Assembly (NCBI GenBank): GCA_043808235.1
Contig: JAZDFC010000105.1
Coordinates: 310,001-374,000, forward strand
Reading direction: 5' to 3'
From: JAZDFC01 sp043808235
GTDB taxonomy: Bacteria > Bacteroidota > Ignavibacteria > Ignavibacteriales > Melioribacteraceae
DNA: 64,000 bases
The notes under the pieces were generated by a model, which was not told where the DNA came from, made no database searches, and saw only the letters and a list, made by a program, of their open reading frames with translations. The translations under genes were made by a program, and so were the position numbers. Positions 1-8,773 of the stretch are shown here, in pieces (positions within the stretch are counted from its first letter, which is position 1; each line of letters starts with the position of its first letter).

Positions 1-1
1 T

Positions 2-166
2 TCAAAAGCAATTATTGATGAAGGCGACAGGTATTGCTGGGATTGCCATCGCGAAACTCCGCACGGAAGGGTAAATAGTCTTTCGTCTACACCCTATGCG
101 CGCGTTCCAAAATTATCTCCGGTAATTCCGGAATGGATGAGTACCATTATTGATACAAGAAAATAA
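2..166 (+). CDS. nrfH: Cytochrome c nitrite reductase small subunit NrfH (C-terminal part)
   Basis: This is the last 54 codons of a gene that begins left of the window. The visible peptide contains one haem c site, CWDCHRETPHG, followed by a short tail ending IIDTRK. Placement 29 bp upstream of nrfA and the CxxCH-x-x-x-PHG pattern fit the last haem of NrfH, the membrane-anchored tetrahaem quinol dehydrogenase that passes electrons from menaquinol to NrfA in the periplasm. Only one of the four expected haem sites is in view, so the assignment leans on context. An NrfH-like NapC/NirT protein is the main alternative. Confidence 0.8.
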   Translation, partial: SKAIIDEGDRYCWDCHRETPHGRVNSLSSTPYARVPKLSPVIPEWMSTIIDTRK

Positions 167-195
167 CTAAAGTGATTTTTTAAAAGGATAGCATC

Positions 196-1686
196 ATGGA
201 AGAAACAAAAAAAAGAAAACCGTTGGTAAATTGGGTTTTATTTATTGCTACTATTATAATAGTATTTCTTATCGGCCTTTTTGCTTCATCAATAATTGAA
301 AGAAGAAGTGAGGCCAATTATGCGCTGCAAATGGTAAAGCCAATTGCGGAATGGGAACCCCGTAACGAAATCTGGGGGGAAAATTTTCCTCGAGAATACG
401 AAACATATAGACAAACGCTTGAAACAGATTTCGCAAGTAAACATGGCGGCTCAAAGACAATTGACTATCTCGAAAAATACCCGGAGCTCGTAGTAATGTG
501 GGCTGGATACGCATTCTCCAAAGATTATAACCAGGGAAGAGGACATGCCTATGCCATTACTGATATTCGAAATACGTTACGCACAGGAGGCAATAAAGTA
601 AGTCCGCAGCCAGCTACATGCTGGTCGTGCAAAAGCACCGATGTTCCGAGATTAATGGCAAAAGACGGCATCGCGAATTTTTATAAGGGAACATGGCGGG
701 ACAAAGGTCACGAAATTATTAATCCAATCGGCTGCCAGGACTGTCACGACCCGAAAACAATGAATCTTAGAATAACACGCCCGGCATTAATAGAAGCATT
801 TGAACGACAGGGAAAAAACATTAATGATTTTACCCGCAACGAGATGCGCTCACTTGTTTGCGCGCAATGTCATGTTGAGTATTATTTTGACAAGAAAAAA
901 ATTGAAGGAGCGCAGTACTTGACTTTCCCGTGGGATAAAGGATTCAGCGCCGACGCTATGGAAGAATACTACGATAATATTGAATTTTCCGATTGGACCC
1001 ACGCACTAAGTAAAGCTCCGATGTTGAAAGCACAGCACCCTGATTATGAATTATTCATGACCGGTATCCACGCGAAACGAGGAGTTTCTTGCGCAGATTG
1101 CCACATGCCGTATAAAAGCGAAGGCGGGGTCAAGTTCACGGATCATCACATTCAAAGCCCCTTGAATAATATTGCAAACTCATGCCAGGTTTGTCATAGA
1201 CAAGAAACCGAAACTCTAATTCAAGATGTATACGACAGACAGGATAGATTGGAAGAACTTCGGAGAATGGCAGAGAAGTCGCTTGCCGCCGCACACATCG
1301 AAGCAAAGATTGCATGGGATAACGGAGCAACCGAACAGCAGATGAAAGAATCTTTAACACTCATTCGTCACGCACAGTGGAGATGGGATTGGGTAGCGGC
1401 AGCCAACGGAATGGGATTCCACGCTCCCGTTGAAGCACTGCGTGTGCTTGGTACCTCGCTACATAAATCAGAAGAAGCTCGAAGAGCAATAACAGCGGTA
1501 TTAATAAAACTTGGAGTTAATTACCCGGTTCAATTGCCGGATATCTCAACAAAAGTAAAAGCACAGAAATATATTAATCTGGAAATGGAATCACTTCGAA
1601 AAGACAAAAACGATTTCCTTAAAACAACTGCAGTTGAATGGGATAAAAAAGCAAAGGAAAGACAGGGAACACTTCAAAAATATTGA
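196..1686 (+). CDS. nrfA: Ammonia-forming cytochrome c nitrite reductase NrfA
   Basis: Catalytic pentahaem subunit that reduces nitrite to ammonium with six electrons in the periplasm. An N-terminal hydrophobic segment (about residues 12-33) acts as signal peptide or anchor. Five haem sites are visible: the diagnostic active-site CxxCK (CWSCK, 142-146), then CQDCH (180-184), CAQCH (222-226), CADCH (299-303) and CQVCH (330-334). The lysine-ligated first haem separates NrfA from other multihaem cytochromes. The length of 496 residues is normal. It follows nrfH and is probably co-transcribed with it, which indicates respiratory nitrite ammonification. The ATG at 196 has an AAGGATAGC ribosome site upstream. 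Confidence 0.96.
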   Translation: MEETKKRKPLVNWVLFIATIIIVFLIGLFASSIIERRSEANYALQMVKPIAEWEPRNEIWGENFPREYETYRQTLETDFASKHGGSKTIDYLEKYPELVVMWAGYAFSKDYNQGRGHAYAITDIRNTLRTGGNKVSPQPATCWSCKSTDVPRLMAKDGIANFYKGTWRDKGHEIINPIGCQDCHDPKTMNLRITRPALIEAFERQGKNINDFTRNEMRSLVCAQCHVEYYFDKKKIEGAQYLTFPWDKGFSADAMEEYYDNIEFSDWTHALSKAPMLKAQHPDYELFMTGIHAKRGVSCADCHMPYKSEGGVKFTDHHIQSPLNNIANSCQVCHRQETETLIQDVYDRQDRLEELRRMAEKSLAAAHIEAKIAWDNGATEQQMKESLTLIRHAQWRWDWVAAANGMGFHAPVEALRVLGTSLHKSEEARRAITAVLIKLGVNYPVQLPDISTKVKAQKYINLEMESLRKDKNDFLKTTAVEWDKKAKERQGTLQKY

Positions 1687-1727
1687 TGATAAATAACGGT
1701 AAACAAATAACAAAAAATAAATTGTAC

Positions 1728-1749
1728 AGAACAAAGGTGTTCTTATTTT
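1728..1749 (+). terminator. Possible terminator after nrfA
   Basis: A 6-bp perfect stem (AGAACA at 1728-1733, TGTTCT at 1738-1743) with a 4-base loop is followed by TATTTT. The stem is short and AT-rich, so it is a weak candidate for ending the nrfHA message. Confidence 0.4.
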
Positions 1750-1848
1750 GATGAGCAACAAAAAGGTAGATTTTTTGAAATCAAGCGCCGGACGAAAATT
1801 ATGTCCAAATTTTGTTATTTTAGTTACATCAATTTCAAGGAGAGGATT

Positions 1849-3066
1849 ATGAAAAAAATATTATTGGCAATTTCATTTATGTTGATGTTATTCCAGCAAA
1901 ATATTTTTGCTCAAGAGACATTTAAATTATCCGGGCAGCTTCGCCCGCGACTCGATTTTGATAATAAAGATTTTTCTGGTGATACAAAAGTTTCGACATA
2001 CACAACGCTACGCTCACGTTTAGGTGTTCAATTCATGCCGTCCAAAGATGTTAATGGATTTATTCAAATTCAAGACGGTAGAATGTTCGGAACAGAATCA
2101 TCGCCAACAGCAAATACAGCGAATGTCGATCTTCATCAAGCGTATTTCGAAATAAAAGATTTTTTCTCACTCCCTGTTGATGTAAAAGTTGGAAGGATGG
2201 AAGCGTCGTATGGAAATGAAAGACTATTCGGAGTAAGTGACTGGGGAACCACCGGTAGAAGTTTAGACGGCTTTTTAATGAAACTAAAAACTAACTCCTT
2301 CGATTTGGAATTCCTTGGATTTCAGGAAATAGAAAAGTCGTTACCCGATGATTATGAAGATATGTATGTCCTTGCGGTTCACGGCGATATTAAATTTGCG
2401 TCCGGTTATAAAGTAATGCCGTTTATAATTTGGCAGAGGAAACTTCCATCTGAAATTCTTGATAGATATACATTGGGTATGTATGTTAAAGGCGATGTAT
2501 TCGGTTTTACACACGAAACCGAGTTTTCGTATCAGCTTGGATCAATTACTCCAGCAACACAAAAAATGGATATAAGCGCTTTCCTTGTAGCATTCAATGC
2601 GGGGTACACTTTCAACGAAGTTTTAAAACCCACAATTTCAGCTGGTATAGATTACTTGAGCGGCGATGATAATTCAGACGATGACAAATATAAAGTATTC
2701 AATACTTTGTATGGTACCGGACATAAATACCTTGGTTATATGGATTACTTCACTAATATTCCAAAAGATACGGATGAAAAAGGAATTATGGATTTGCATC
2801 TAAAATTCTCGATGAATCCGTTTGAGAATTTTAAAGTCGCCTTTGCAGGTCATCTTTTTAATGCTGCACAGGAAATGTCGCTTGCAGATGGCACTAAATC
2901 AAAAGACTTTGGATTTGAAAGCGATTTGACGTTGAATTACAAGTACAGCAATAACGTTTCTTTGCAAGGCGGAGCCTCATTGTTTTCCCCCGGAGATATT
3001 TTCAAAGAAACAAAAGGGGAAGATACATCAAGCTGGATATATTTAATGGCGGTTGTCAATTTTTAG
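1849..3066 (+). CDS. Outer-membrane beta-barrel porin-like protein (alginate-export type)
   Basis: A secreted protein of 405 residues. An in-frame ATG at 1801 exists, but the start at 1849 is preferred because it has AAGGAGAGG just upstream and opens directly with a signal peptide (MKKILLAISF..., cleaved near IFAQ). The mature part begins FKLSGQLRPRLDF and consists of alternating amphipathic strands, ending in a C-terminal Phe (VVNF), the usual signature of BAM-assembled barrels. The pattern resembles the alginate-export/porin family found in Ignavibacteria and Bacteroidota. Its place after nrfA hints at a role in letting small anions through the outer membrane, but that is inference. The substrate is unknown. 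Confidence 0.7.
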   Translation: MKKILLAISFMLMLFQQNIFAQETFKLSGQLRPRLDFDNKDFSGDTKVSTYTTLRSRLGVQFMPSKDVNGFIQIQDGRMFGTESSPTANTANVDLHQAYFEIKDFFSLPVDVKVGRMEASYGNERLFGVSDWGTTGRSLDGFLMKLKTNSFDLEFLGFQEIEKSLPDDYEDMYVLAVHGDIKFASGYKVMPFIIWQRKLPSEILDRYTLGMYVKGDVFGFTHETEFSYQLGSITPATQKMDISAFLVAFNAGYTFNEVLKPTISAGIDYLSGDDNSDDDKYKVFNTLYGTGHKYLGYMDYFTNIPKDTDEKGIMDLHLKFSMNPFENFKVAFAGHLFNAAQEMSLADGTKSKDFGFESDLTLNYKYSNNVSLQGGASLFSPGDIFKETKGEDTSSWIYLMAVVNF

Positions 3067-3080
3067 AAAAAGAATAATAA

Positions 3081-3115
3081 CCGGCGCCTGACTATTTATG
3101 GTGCCGGTTAATACT
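3081..3115. terminator. Bidirectional terminator between convergent genes
   Basis: CCGGCGCC (3081-3088) pairs with GGTGCCGG (3100-3107) with one G-T wobble and an 11-base loop. T-rich sequence follows on both strands. It lies between the stop of the porin gene (3066) and the stop of the convergent lipoprotein gene (3108), so it can serve both. Confidence 0.7.
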
Positions 3116-3551
3116 TTTCGAAAACCATGTCAAATGAATATATTTTATTTTCGCCCGAAATTTGAAAAGTGACTGTCCCGCTTAGTTTTGTATTGTCCTC
3201 TAAAACTTGACCTGCAAATTTAAACTCATCGCCCTTTTTACCCGCATGTGCCTCTACATTTGAGTTAGTGGATGTGCCGTTAATTCCAGAACTGGAGAAT
3301 TCATATGTCTCGGTAACGCCTTCATATATTCTTTTCAGGCTTAATTGAACACTTCCGGTTATCACGCTATATGCTTGAATTAGCTGTAGATTTACTTTCA
3401 AAGAAGTAGAGCCCGTTTTAACTGAGTCCTGCCAATCACCGGTAACAGATGGTTTTTTAGGATCAGTATTGTCGGTGCCGGACTCGTCGCTGCCGCAGCT
3501 GACTAATAATGTGATTGAGAGTAATAGAACAAAGTAAAAGCATTTTTTCAT
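3108..3551 (-). CDS. Small lipoprotein of unknown function
   Basis: A protein of 147 residues with a lipoprotein signal: basic start, hydrophobic core and lipobox LLVSC (Cys19), followed by an acidic linker GSDESGTDNTD that favours outer-membrane retention. The remaining roughly 110 residues look like an all-beta domain (VTGDWQDSV, LQLIQAYSVITGSVQLSL, LSGTVTFQIS). I recognise no family with certainty; it resembles the small lipocalin-like lipoproteins of Bacteroidota. It converges on the porin gene and shares its terminator. The ribosome site is weak. Confidence 0.7.
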   Translation of the reverse strand: MKKCFYFVLLLSITLLVSCGSDESGTDNTDPKKPSVTGDWQDSVKTGSTSLKVNLQLIQAYSVITGSVQLSLKRIYEGVTETYEFSSSGINGTSTNSNVEAHAGKKGDEFKFAGQVLEDNTKLSGTVTFQISGENKIYSFDMVFEKY

Positions 3552-3701
3552 TTTTTGACCAAAGATATTGTTTCAAATATTAGGCTAATATTTCAAAATA
3601 TCAACCCAATTTTAATTCCCTCGAGCGATTATAAAGTAAATCCTATATAATCAATCCTTCATTTCGTATTTTTGAACACGCCAAAACAAATCGAGTAGCC
3701 G

Positions 3702-4676
3702 ATGAATTTTCGAACAGAGATTATTCCAGATATAAGTACAATCCCAATCGAGCATCACCACAAAATATTAACAATTGGTTCGTGCTTTGCAGAAAATATC
3801 GGGGAGTATTTTTTCTATTATAAGTTTGATGTGCTATCTAATCCATTCGGAGTGCTATATAATCCCGTCTCGATATTTAACGGCATAAAAATTTTATCCG
3901 ATGAAAAAATGTTTACCGAAAAGGATTTAATATTTGATCAGGATGAGTGGCACAGCTTTTATCATCATTCGGATTTTTCGCATCACGATAAACAAAAATG
4001 CTTAGATAAAATCAATTCTGGAATAAAACGAACAAAAGAATTTCTCACATCATCTGATTATTTTATTATTACTTACGGAACGGCTTTTGTGTTCGAACAT
4101 AAAGAAAGAGGGATCATCGTTTCCAATTGTCATAAAATTCCGGGTAATCAATTTAACAGATATTTACTTTCCTTCGAAGACACGAAACAACGGATTGACC
4201 GGACAATAAATCTGCTTAAAGAAATTAACAGCAAATTGAAAATCATTCTTACAATCAGTCCGGTGCGGCATTGGCGGGACGGCGCAGTTGATAATCAATT
4301 GAGCAAATCAATTTTATTCCTCGCTCTACATGAATCGATAAAAGGAAAAGAAAATTGTTTTTATTTTCCATCCTACGAAATTGTAATGGATGATCTGCGC
4401 GATTACCGTTTTTATAAACAAGATATGCTTCATCCGAACAATATTGCAACGGATTATATTTGGGATAAATTCAGCGGTACATTTTTAAGCGAGGGTTGTT
4501 TGAAAATAATAACCGAAGTGAAAAAAATAATTCAAGCCGCCGAGCATAGACCGCGAAATACCAACTCGCCGAAGCATAAAGAATTTGCCGCGAGTATGAT
4601 TAAACTAATTGATACTCTTGAAAAAAAACATCCGCACATAAATCTTGAGAGCGAAAGAAATATCTTTACCGTATAA
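3702..4676 (+). CDS. GSCFA-domain protein (SGNH-hydrolase-like)
   Basis: A 324-residue cytosolic protein without signal peptide. The family-defining GSCFA motif is at residues 26-30 (ILTIGSCFAENIGEY), followed by NPFGVLYNP, and a C-terminal MLHPNNIATDYIW segment that supplies the D-x-x-H-like catalytic pair of SGNH-type hydrolases. GSCFA proteins are widespread in Bacteroidota and are thought to be esterase-like, with no settled substrate. The gene stands alone between convergent and divergent neighbours, so context does not help. No strong Shine-Dalgarno is seen before the ATG. Confidence 0.85.
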   Translation: MNFRTEIIPDISTIPIEHHHKILTIGSCFAENIGEYFFYYKFDVLSNPFGVLYNPVSIFNGIKILSDEKMFTEKDLIFDQDEWHSFYHHSDFSHHDKQKCLDKINSGIKRTKEFLTSSDYFIITYGTAFVFEHKERGIIVSNCHKIPGNQFNRYLLSFEDTKQRIDRTINLLKEINSKLKIILTISPVRHWRDGAVDNQLSKSILFLALHESIKGKENCFYFPSYEIVMDDLRDYRFYKQDMLHPNNIATDYIWDKFSGTFLSEGCLKIITEVKKIIQAAEHRPRNTNSPKHKEFAASMIKLIDTLEKKHPHINLESERNIFTV

Positions 4677-4698
4677 AAAAAGAATGGAACGCGGATTT

Positions 4699-4749
4699 TT
4701 ATGATTATTATGATAACCTAAGATTATAATAAATCAAAAATAATCATAA
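4699..4749. repeat. Imperfect intergenic inverted repeat
   Basis: TTATGATTATT (4699-4709) and AATAATCATAA (4739-4749) are perfect 11-base inverted arms around an AT-rich 29-base spacer, in the gap between two convergent genes. It may be a relic of a short interspersed element. It has no T-run typical of a strong terminator. Confidence 0.35.
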
Positions 4750-4779
4750 CAATCTGAGTTCTGATTTTCATATTCCCGT

Positions 4780-5076
4780 TTATATCTCGGCTATTAGTTC
4801 GAGAAATTTTTTGTATGGAATAGCAATCAAACTTTCGGCGCTGAACGCTCCATTCTTCATGCTTATCATGGAAACCTTAGCGGCAATTTCTTCATTCGGT
4901 GCTTCGTAAATATCCATAAAATCATATTTACCGAGGAGCGCATAATGATTAAGGAATTTTACTTCCGGACATTTTTCTTTTACTTCATCAAGCCATCTAT
5001 GCCCGACGTTTATCCGGTCTTTCATTTGTTTGGAAATTTCGGGAGAGAGCTTGGTTAACAATATAAAGGTTTGCAT
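4780..5076 (-). CDS. GYD-domain protein
   Basis: A 98-residue soluble protein with an excellent GGAGG ribosome site 5 bases before its ATG. The sequence (MQTFILLTKLSPE start, ALLGKYDFMDIYEAPNEEIAAKV in the middle) matches the GYD family, small ferredoxin-fold alpha/beta-barrel relatives often annotated as of unknown function. The G-x-Y-D core is GKYDFMDIYEA. It lies downstream of the TonB/DUF4249 genes on the same strand, but a gap of about 150 bases leaves co-transcription doubtful. No partner or substrate can be named. Confidence 0.82.
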   Translation of the reverse strand: MQTFILLTKLSPEISKQMKDRINVGHRWLDEVKEKCPEVKFLNHYALLGKYDFMDIYEAPNEEIAAKVSMISMKNGAFSAESLIAIPYKKFLELIAEI

Positions 5077-5229
5077 ACAAACCTCCGTTATGTTGATTGT
5101 TATTTTGTTAGCTAAGGAATAAAATCGGTTAAAATGAAAATACGATTTATACTTTATATTTTCAAAACAAAAATCGTTGCCGTGTTTTATAATTTACACC
5201 CATGTCAGTAGGTGATGAATTGAACACTT

Positions 5230-6147
5230 TTACTTCAGTACAGTGTAATAAACTGTGTCTGCAATACAGGAACCGAAAACACCAATGCCGTCGCCAGTCA
5301 TGTTGATGCGCGGTTCGTGGAAGTTGCCGTCGAATTCCTGTACACTTTTATTTGTTAGTGCGAACAATCTAAAATTTTCATCCCCGGCGTACATAATTGT
5401 GCGGTAGGAACCGTAAAACCATGTGCCGAGCCAGAGAACTTCATGTTCAAGTCTTTCGGCATAATCGTTTACATTCTGCATCCACCGGAATTGATATTTC
5501 ATCGATGTAAGCCGCTTATCCAATTCTTCGTCATCAATTTCGACATATGGATTGTCTTCTATATATGTTTGCTTCGAGCCATCGAGCGCGACGCGTGAAA
5601 TTCCATAAAACGTTGAACCCTCTGATGGTTTGAAAATAATCTTGAACTGTTTTTCAACACCGCTTGAATCTTTCTCGATGTAGTGCAATGAATCAAGTAT
5701 CGATTCTTCTTTCAAAATTCTAAATCCTTTTTTCGGAGTTCGGGTAACCGATGATGTTTGCAAATGTTTTCCGTCAACAAGAGCAGTAACGGAAAGTTTG
5801 TATGATTTATCATATCCAATCGAGAGATTACCTTCTATGTTATCAAATAAAAAAGTAATGGGATTATAAGAAAGTTTATATTCTACACCTGATTCCAAAT
5901 CAGTTATCCGAACATCGGCGCTGTATAAAATTAACGAATACGGATTGGGTTGAGTATTTAGCGCAAAGTTTCTCGTAACTTTAATGTTCTCCACTTTCCT
6001 TTCGGGAAAGAGATACCCTTCAACTACAATTTTGGGCGAATATGTATTCTGCCCAATCTCCACAACACTTTCGCCACACGAGGTAAAAAGTAAAACAAGG
6101 GATAGGCTCGCCAGAATGCTTTCAATAAAAAAACTAAGCTTCTTCAT
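5230..6147 (-). CDS. DUF4249 outer-membrane lipoprotein
   Basis: A 305-residue lipoprotein. The frame is open further upstream to 6249, but the start at 6147 is chosen because it has TAGGAGTT before it and begins a lipoprotein signal (MKKLSFF..., lipobox LLFTSC). After the Cys comes IVVEGYLFPERKVENIKVTRNF, the start of the DUF4249 domain, which spans most of the protein and resembles a carboxypeptidase-like beta fold followed by an extended region. DUF4249 genes are commonly placed next to a TonB-dependent receptor, as here (6266-8617), and presumably encode a surface partner of that receptor. The ligand is unknown. Confidence 0.85.
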   Translation of the reverse strand: MKKLSFFIESILASLSLVLLFTSCGESVVEIGQNTYSPKIVVEGYLFPERKVENIKVTRNFALNTQPNPYSLILYSADVRITDLESGVEYKLSYNPITFLFDNIEGNLSIGYDKSYKLSVTALVDGKHLQTSSVTRTPKKGFRILKEESILDSLHYIEKDSSGVEKQFKIIFKPSEGSTFYGISRVALDGSKQTYIEDNPYVEIDDEELDKRLTSMKYQFRWMQNVNDYAERLEHEVLWLGTWFYGSYRTIMYAGDENFRLFALTNKSVQEFDGNFHEPRINMTGDGIGVFGSCIADTVYYTVLK

Positions 6148-6171
6148 TTTAAAACTCCTATAAAAACTTTT

Positions 6172-6250
6172 CTTAATCTTATTCCTAATCTTATTCTTCT
6201 TTTCTGCCCGTGGTTCACTGAGTAGGATTAAGAACAAGAATAAGATCAAG
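6172..6250. repeat. Imperfect inverted repeat between receptor and lipoprotein genes
   Basis: Arms of 27 bases (6172-6198 and 6224-6250) match at 21 of 27 positions as inverted repeats, each made of repeated CTTAATCTTATTC-like units, around a 25-base loop. It fills almost the whole gap between the TonB receptor gene and the DUF4249 gene. It could lower expression of the downstream gene or stabilise the upstream message. Confidence 0.4.
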
Positions 6251-6265
6251 AAATAATAAATGATT

Positions 6266-8617
6266 TTAAAATCTTACGTTAACACCTATACTCGGAAGAA
6301 TAGGAAACATGTTCACGTTGTTCACTTGCTGTTTAACAATTCCGTCTTCAATTTTATTTTCATATTCAATGAACCATACATTCTTCCTATTCAGCGCATT
6401 AAAAACCTGAATATACGGCGATAAAGACCAGCCGTCGTATTGAATATCATAAGTCAAACTCAAATCTAGCCGTGAATAATATGGGAGCCGATACTCGTTT
6501 ATTCCCGACGGATAAATCGATAAACTGTTTTCATTCAAATCCCAGTCGGGTGCGGTATTAGCAACGTACACAGACGCGGGAAGTGTTATCGGCTGACCGG
6601 AAAAATATGTGAACGTAATACCGAGCGTCCATTTTTTATCGCTGTCTGTAAATTGCTCTCCGCGTAACTCATTAAAGATATTATTCAAATCGATGCTCGA
6701 AACAAAATTAACCACGTGTGTTCTATCATGTCTCGGCGGGAAAGCGGTTCCCCTGTTTACATTTACAATTGTGTATTTTGTTTGCGCAAGCGAATAGGCA
6801 AGCCAACCGGTAATTGCACCGACATCTTTTCGAAGTAAAAACTCAAGTCCGTAAGAATACCCGTCGCCCTTGTTGAAAAGTCCTTTGCTGGAATTAAAAA
6901 TGGGTTTGTCATCGTCGGTATAACCGCTTGGTTCAACATCAACAAAAAACGTCGAATTGTACGAATAGATGTTATGATAATTTTTATAATATGCCTCAAC
7001 CTCGAGTTCGATTTTATTAAATAACTCGCGTTGATAACCCAGTATAAAATGCGAAGCATCGGAACCTTCGACGTTTTCGTCGGCGGTTGTCCAAATGCTT
7101 ACAAAAAATAATCTTGGAATTCTGTTAGCATACTGGTGAAAAATTCCCGATGAAAATTTTAGATTGCTTCTTGTCGAAAGCCGGTATTTAATATTCAACC
7201 GTGGATCGATGTTACTGTAATCTTTGTCGGAATCGAGATAATCGCTGCGTATGCCGGCTTCTATATCCCAAAGCGGATCGGGTTTCCATGTCGTTGTAAA
7301 GTATGCAGAATAAAGTTTTCGTTCTTTAGTAACATCAACCTTGCCGCTTACAAATTCTTGCTTAAGGCCGCCGCTTACATTCTTTTGTTCAAATCCGAAT
7401 TTGAAAATAAAATGATCACTGAAAAAATATTCGAGCGCGCCTTTAAATGTAATATCATTGATTCGGTTCTGTTCAATGAACTCGACGCCCTCAAAATTAA
7501 AATCTGAAAAAAAGTAGCTTGAGGTTATCCAGAAATTACCAAAGAGTTTGGGTCCGAACAAAGTTTTCCAATTTATACTTCCCGTTTGATTGCCCCACAC
7601 GTAAGTAAATCCCGGTGAATCCGGTTTGTCTTCATCAAAAACAATATCGAGATTATCCTCGCCGCCGTAATAGCTAACGCTTAATTTATTACTCTCGTCA
7701 ATATCGAAGAATGCTTTTAAATTGCCATCGTAGAAATAATAGTCGGGAATATCATCAACAAATTTGGCGACGGTTTGATCAAGATATGTTCTGCGAAAAG
7801 AACCTGATAACGAGCCGAAACTTCCGAGTGGAGTTTGCAGTGTTGTATTCAACGCAAGAAGGCTTAGTGAGACTTTGCCTTCGAATTCATTCCGGTTGCC
7901 ATCGTTGTTCGTTACATTAATTACAGAAGATAATCTACCTCCGTATTCCGCGCCGAATCCTCCTTTGTAAATTTCAACTTTTTTTATTGCGTCGGTGTTG
8001 AATGTTGAGAATAATCCGAACGCGTGCTCGGGATTGTAAACATCGGTTCCATCGATTAGAAATAAATTTTGATCCGGAGTTCCACCGCGCACGTAAATTG
8101 CAGAGGAAAAATCAGATAGGGGTACAATTCCCGGAAGCGTCTGCAGCGTCCGCAACAAGTCGGCTTCTATTACCTGGGGTACTTTCCCAATCTGCGATAA
8201 ATTGAGATCGATTTTTGATATCGATTTGTTAAAAAGCTTATCGATTGTTTTGATTGAATCGGCCGAGACGATAACTTCCTGTCCCATTATAGCTTCGGGC
8301 TCAAGTTTTATATTCAATCGCCTGTTTTCGGAATTCACTAATGATATAATTTCGGAAAAAGACTTGTATCCAAGAAAGCTGACAACAATTTCGTATTTGC
8401 CGGGATTGATATTGGGAATAACATAGTACCCGCTGGTATTTGTAGCTGTCCCTATCTTTAATTCGTTCAAATAAACGTTGGCCCCAATCAATGCTTCCCC
8501 ATTGGAGGCATCGGAAACAAATCCGCTTAGTACCGCATCGCCATTTTGGGCAATTAAGCTCTTTGCAGTTAGTAATACGCATAGTCCTAAAATCATAATT
8601 GAGTTTTTTAACTTCAT
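6266..8617 (-). CDS. TonB-dependent outer-membrane receptor (carboxypeptidase-like N-domain)
   Basis: A 783-residue receptor. Of two in-frame starts, the one at 8617 has a good AAGGAT site and opens with a signal peptide (MKLKNSIMILGLC..., cleaved near LIAQN). A carboxypeptidase-regulatory-like domain follows (about residues 28-110; SGFVSDASNGEALIGANVYL), then a plug domain (VIEADLLRTLQTLPGI, YVRGGTPDQNLFLIDGTDVY) and a C-terminal beta-barrel ending in VNVRF. It imports an unidentified ligand using TonB/ExbBD energy. The downstream DUF4249 lipoprotein is its likely partner, and the beta-propeller kinase at 8774-12010 just upstream may sense the same ligand. No SusD is present. Confidence 0.93.
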   Translation of the reverse strand: MKLKNSIMILGLCVLLTAKSLIAQNGDAVLSGFVSDASNGEALIGANVYLNELKIGTATNTSGYYVIPNINPGKYEIVVSFLGYKSFSEIISLVNSENRRLNIKLEPEAIMGQEVIVSADSIKTIDKLFNKSISKIDLNLSQIGKVPQVIEADLLRTLQTLPGIVPLSDFSSAIYVRGGTPDQNLFLIDGTDVYNPEHAFGLFSTFNTDAIKKVEIYKGGFGAEYGGRLSSVINVTNNDGNRNEFEGKVSLSLLALNTTLQTPLGSFGSLSGSFRRTYLDQTVAKFVDDIPDYYFYDGNLKAFFDIDESNKLSVSYYGGEDNLDIVFDEDKPDSPGFTYVWGNQTGSINWKTLFGPKLFGNFWITSSYFFSDFNFEGVEFIEQNRINDITFKGALEYFFSDHFIFKFGFEQKNVSGGLKQEFVSGKVDVTKERKLYSAYFTTTWKPDPLWDIEAGIRSDYLDSDKDYSNIDPRLNIKYRLSTRSNLKFSSGIFHQYANRIPRLFFVSIWTTADENVEGSDASHFILGYQRELFNKIELEVEAYYKNYHNIYSYNSTFFVDVEPSGYTDDDKPIFNSSKGLFNKGDGYSYGLEFLLRKDVGAITGWLAYSLAQTKYTIVNVNRGTAFPPRHDRTHVVNFVSSIDLNNIFNELRGEQFTDSDKKWTLGITFTYFSGQPITLPASVYVANTAPDWDLNENSLSIYPSGINEYRLPYYSRLDLSLTYDIQYDGWSLSPYIQVFNALNRKNVWFIEYENKIEDGIVKQQVNNVNMFPILPSIGVNVRF

Positions 8618-8773
8618 ATTTATCCTTGTATTGCGTAAAATTCTTAACAAACCGGTATTGAGACGTAAATATATCAACTTGGTTTATCAGAATGCTAATC
8701 TAAACATTTTTAATATAGCTTTTGTTTCCGGGAGTGAGTAAAGGCTGCCGCGGCAAGTCTTACAATAAAAATT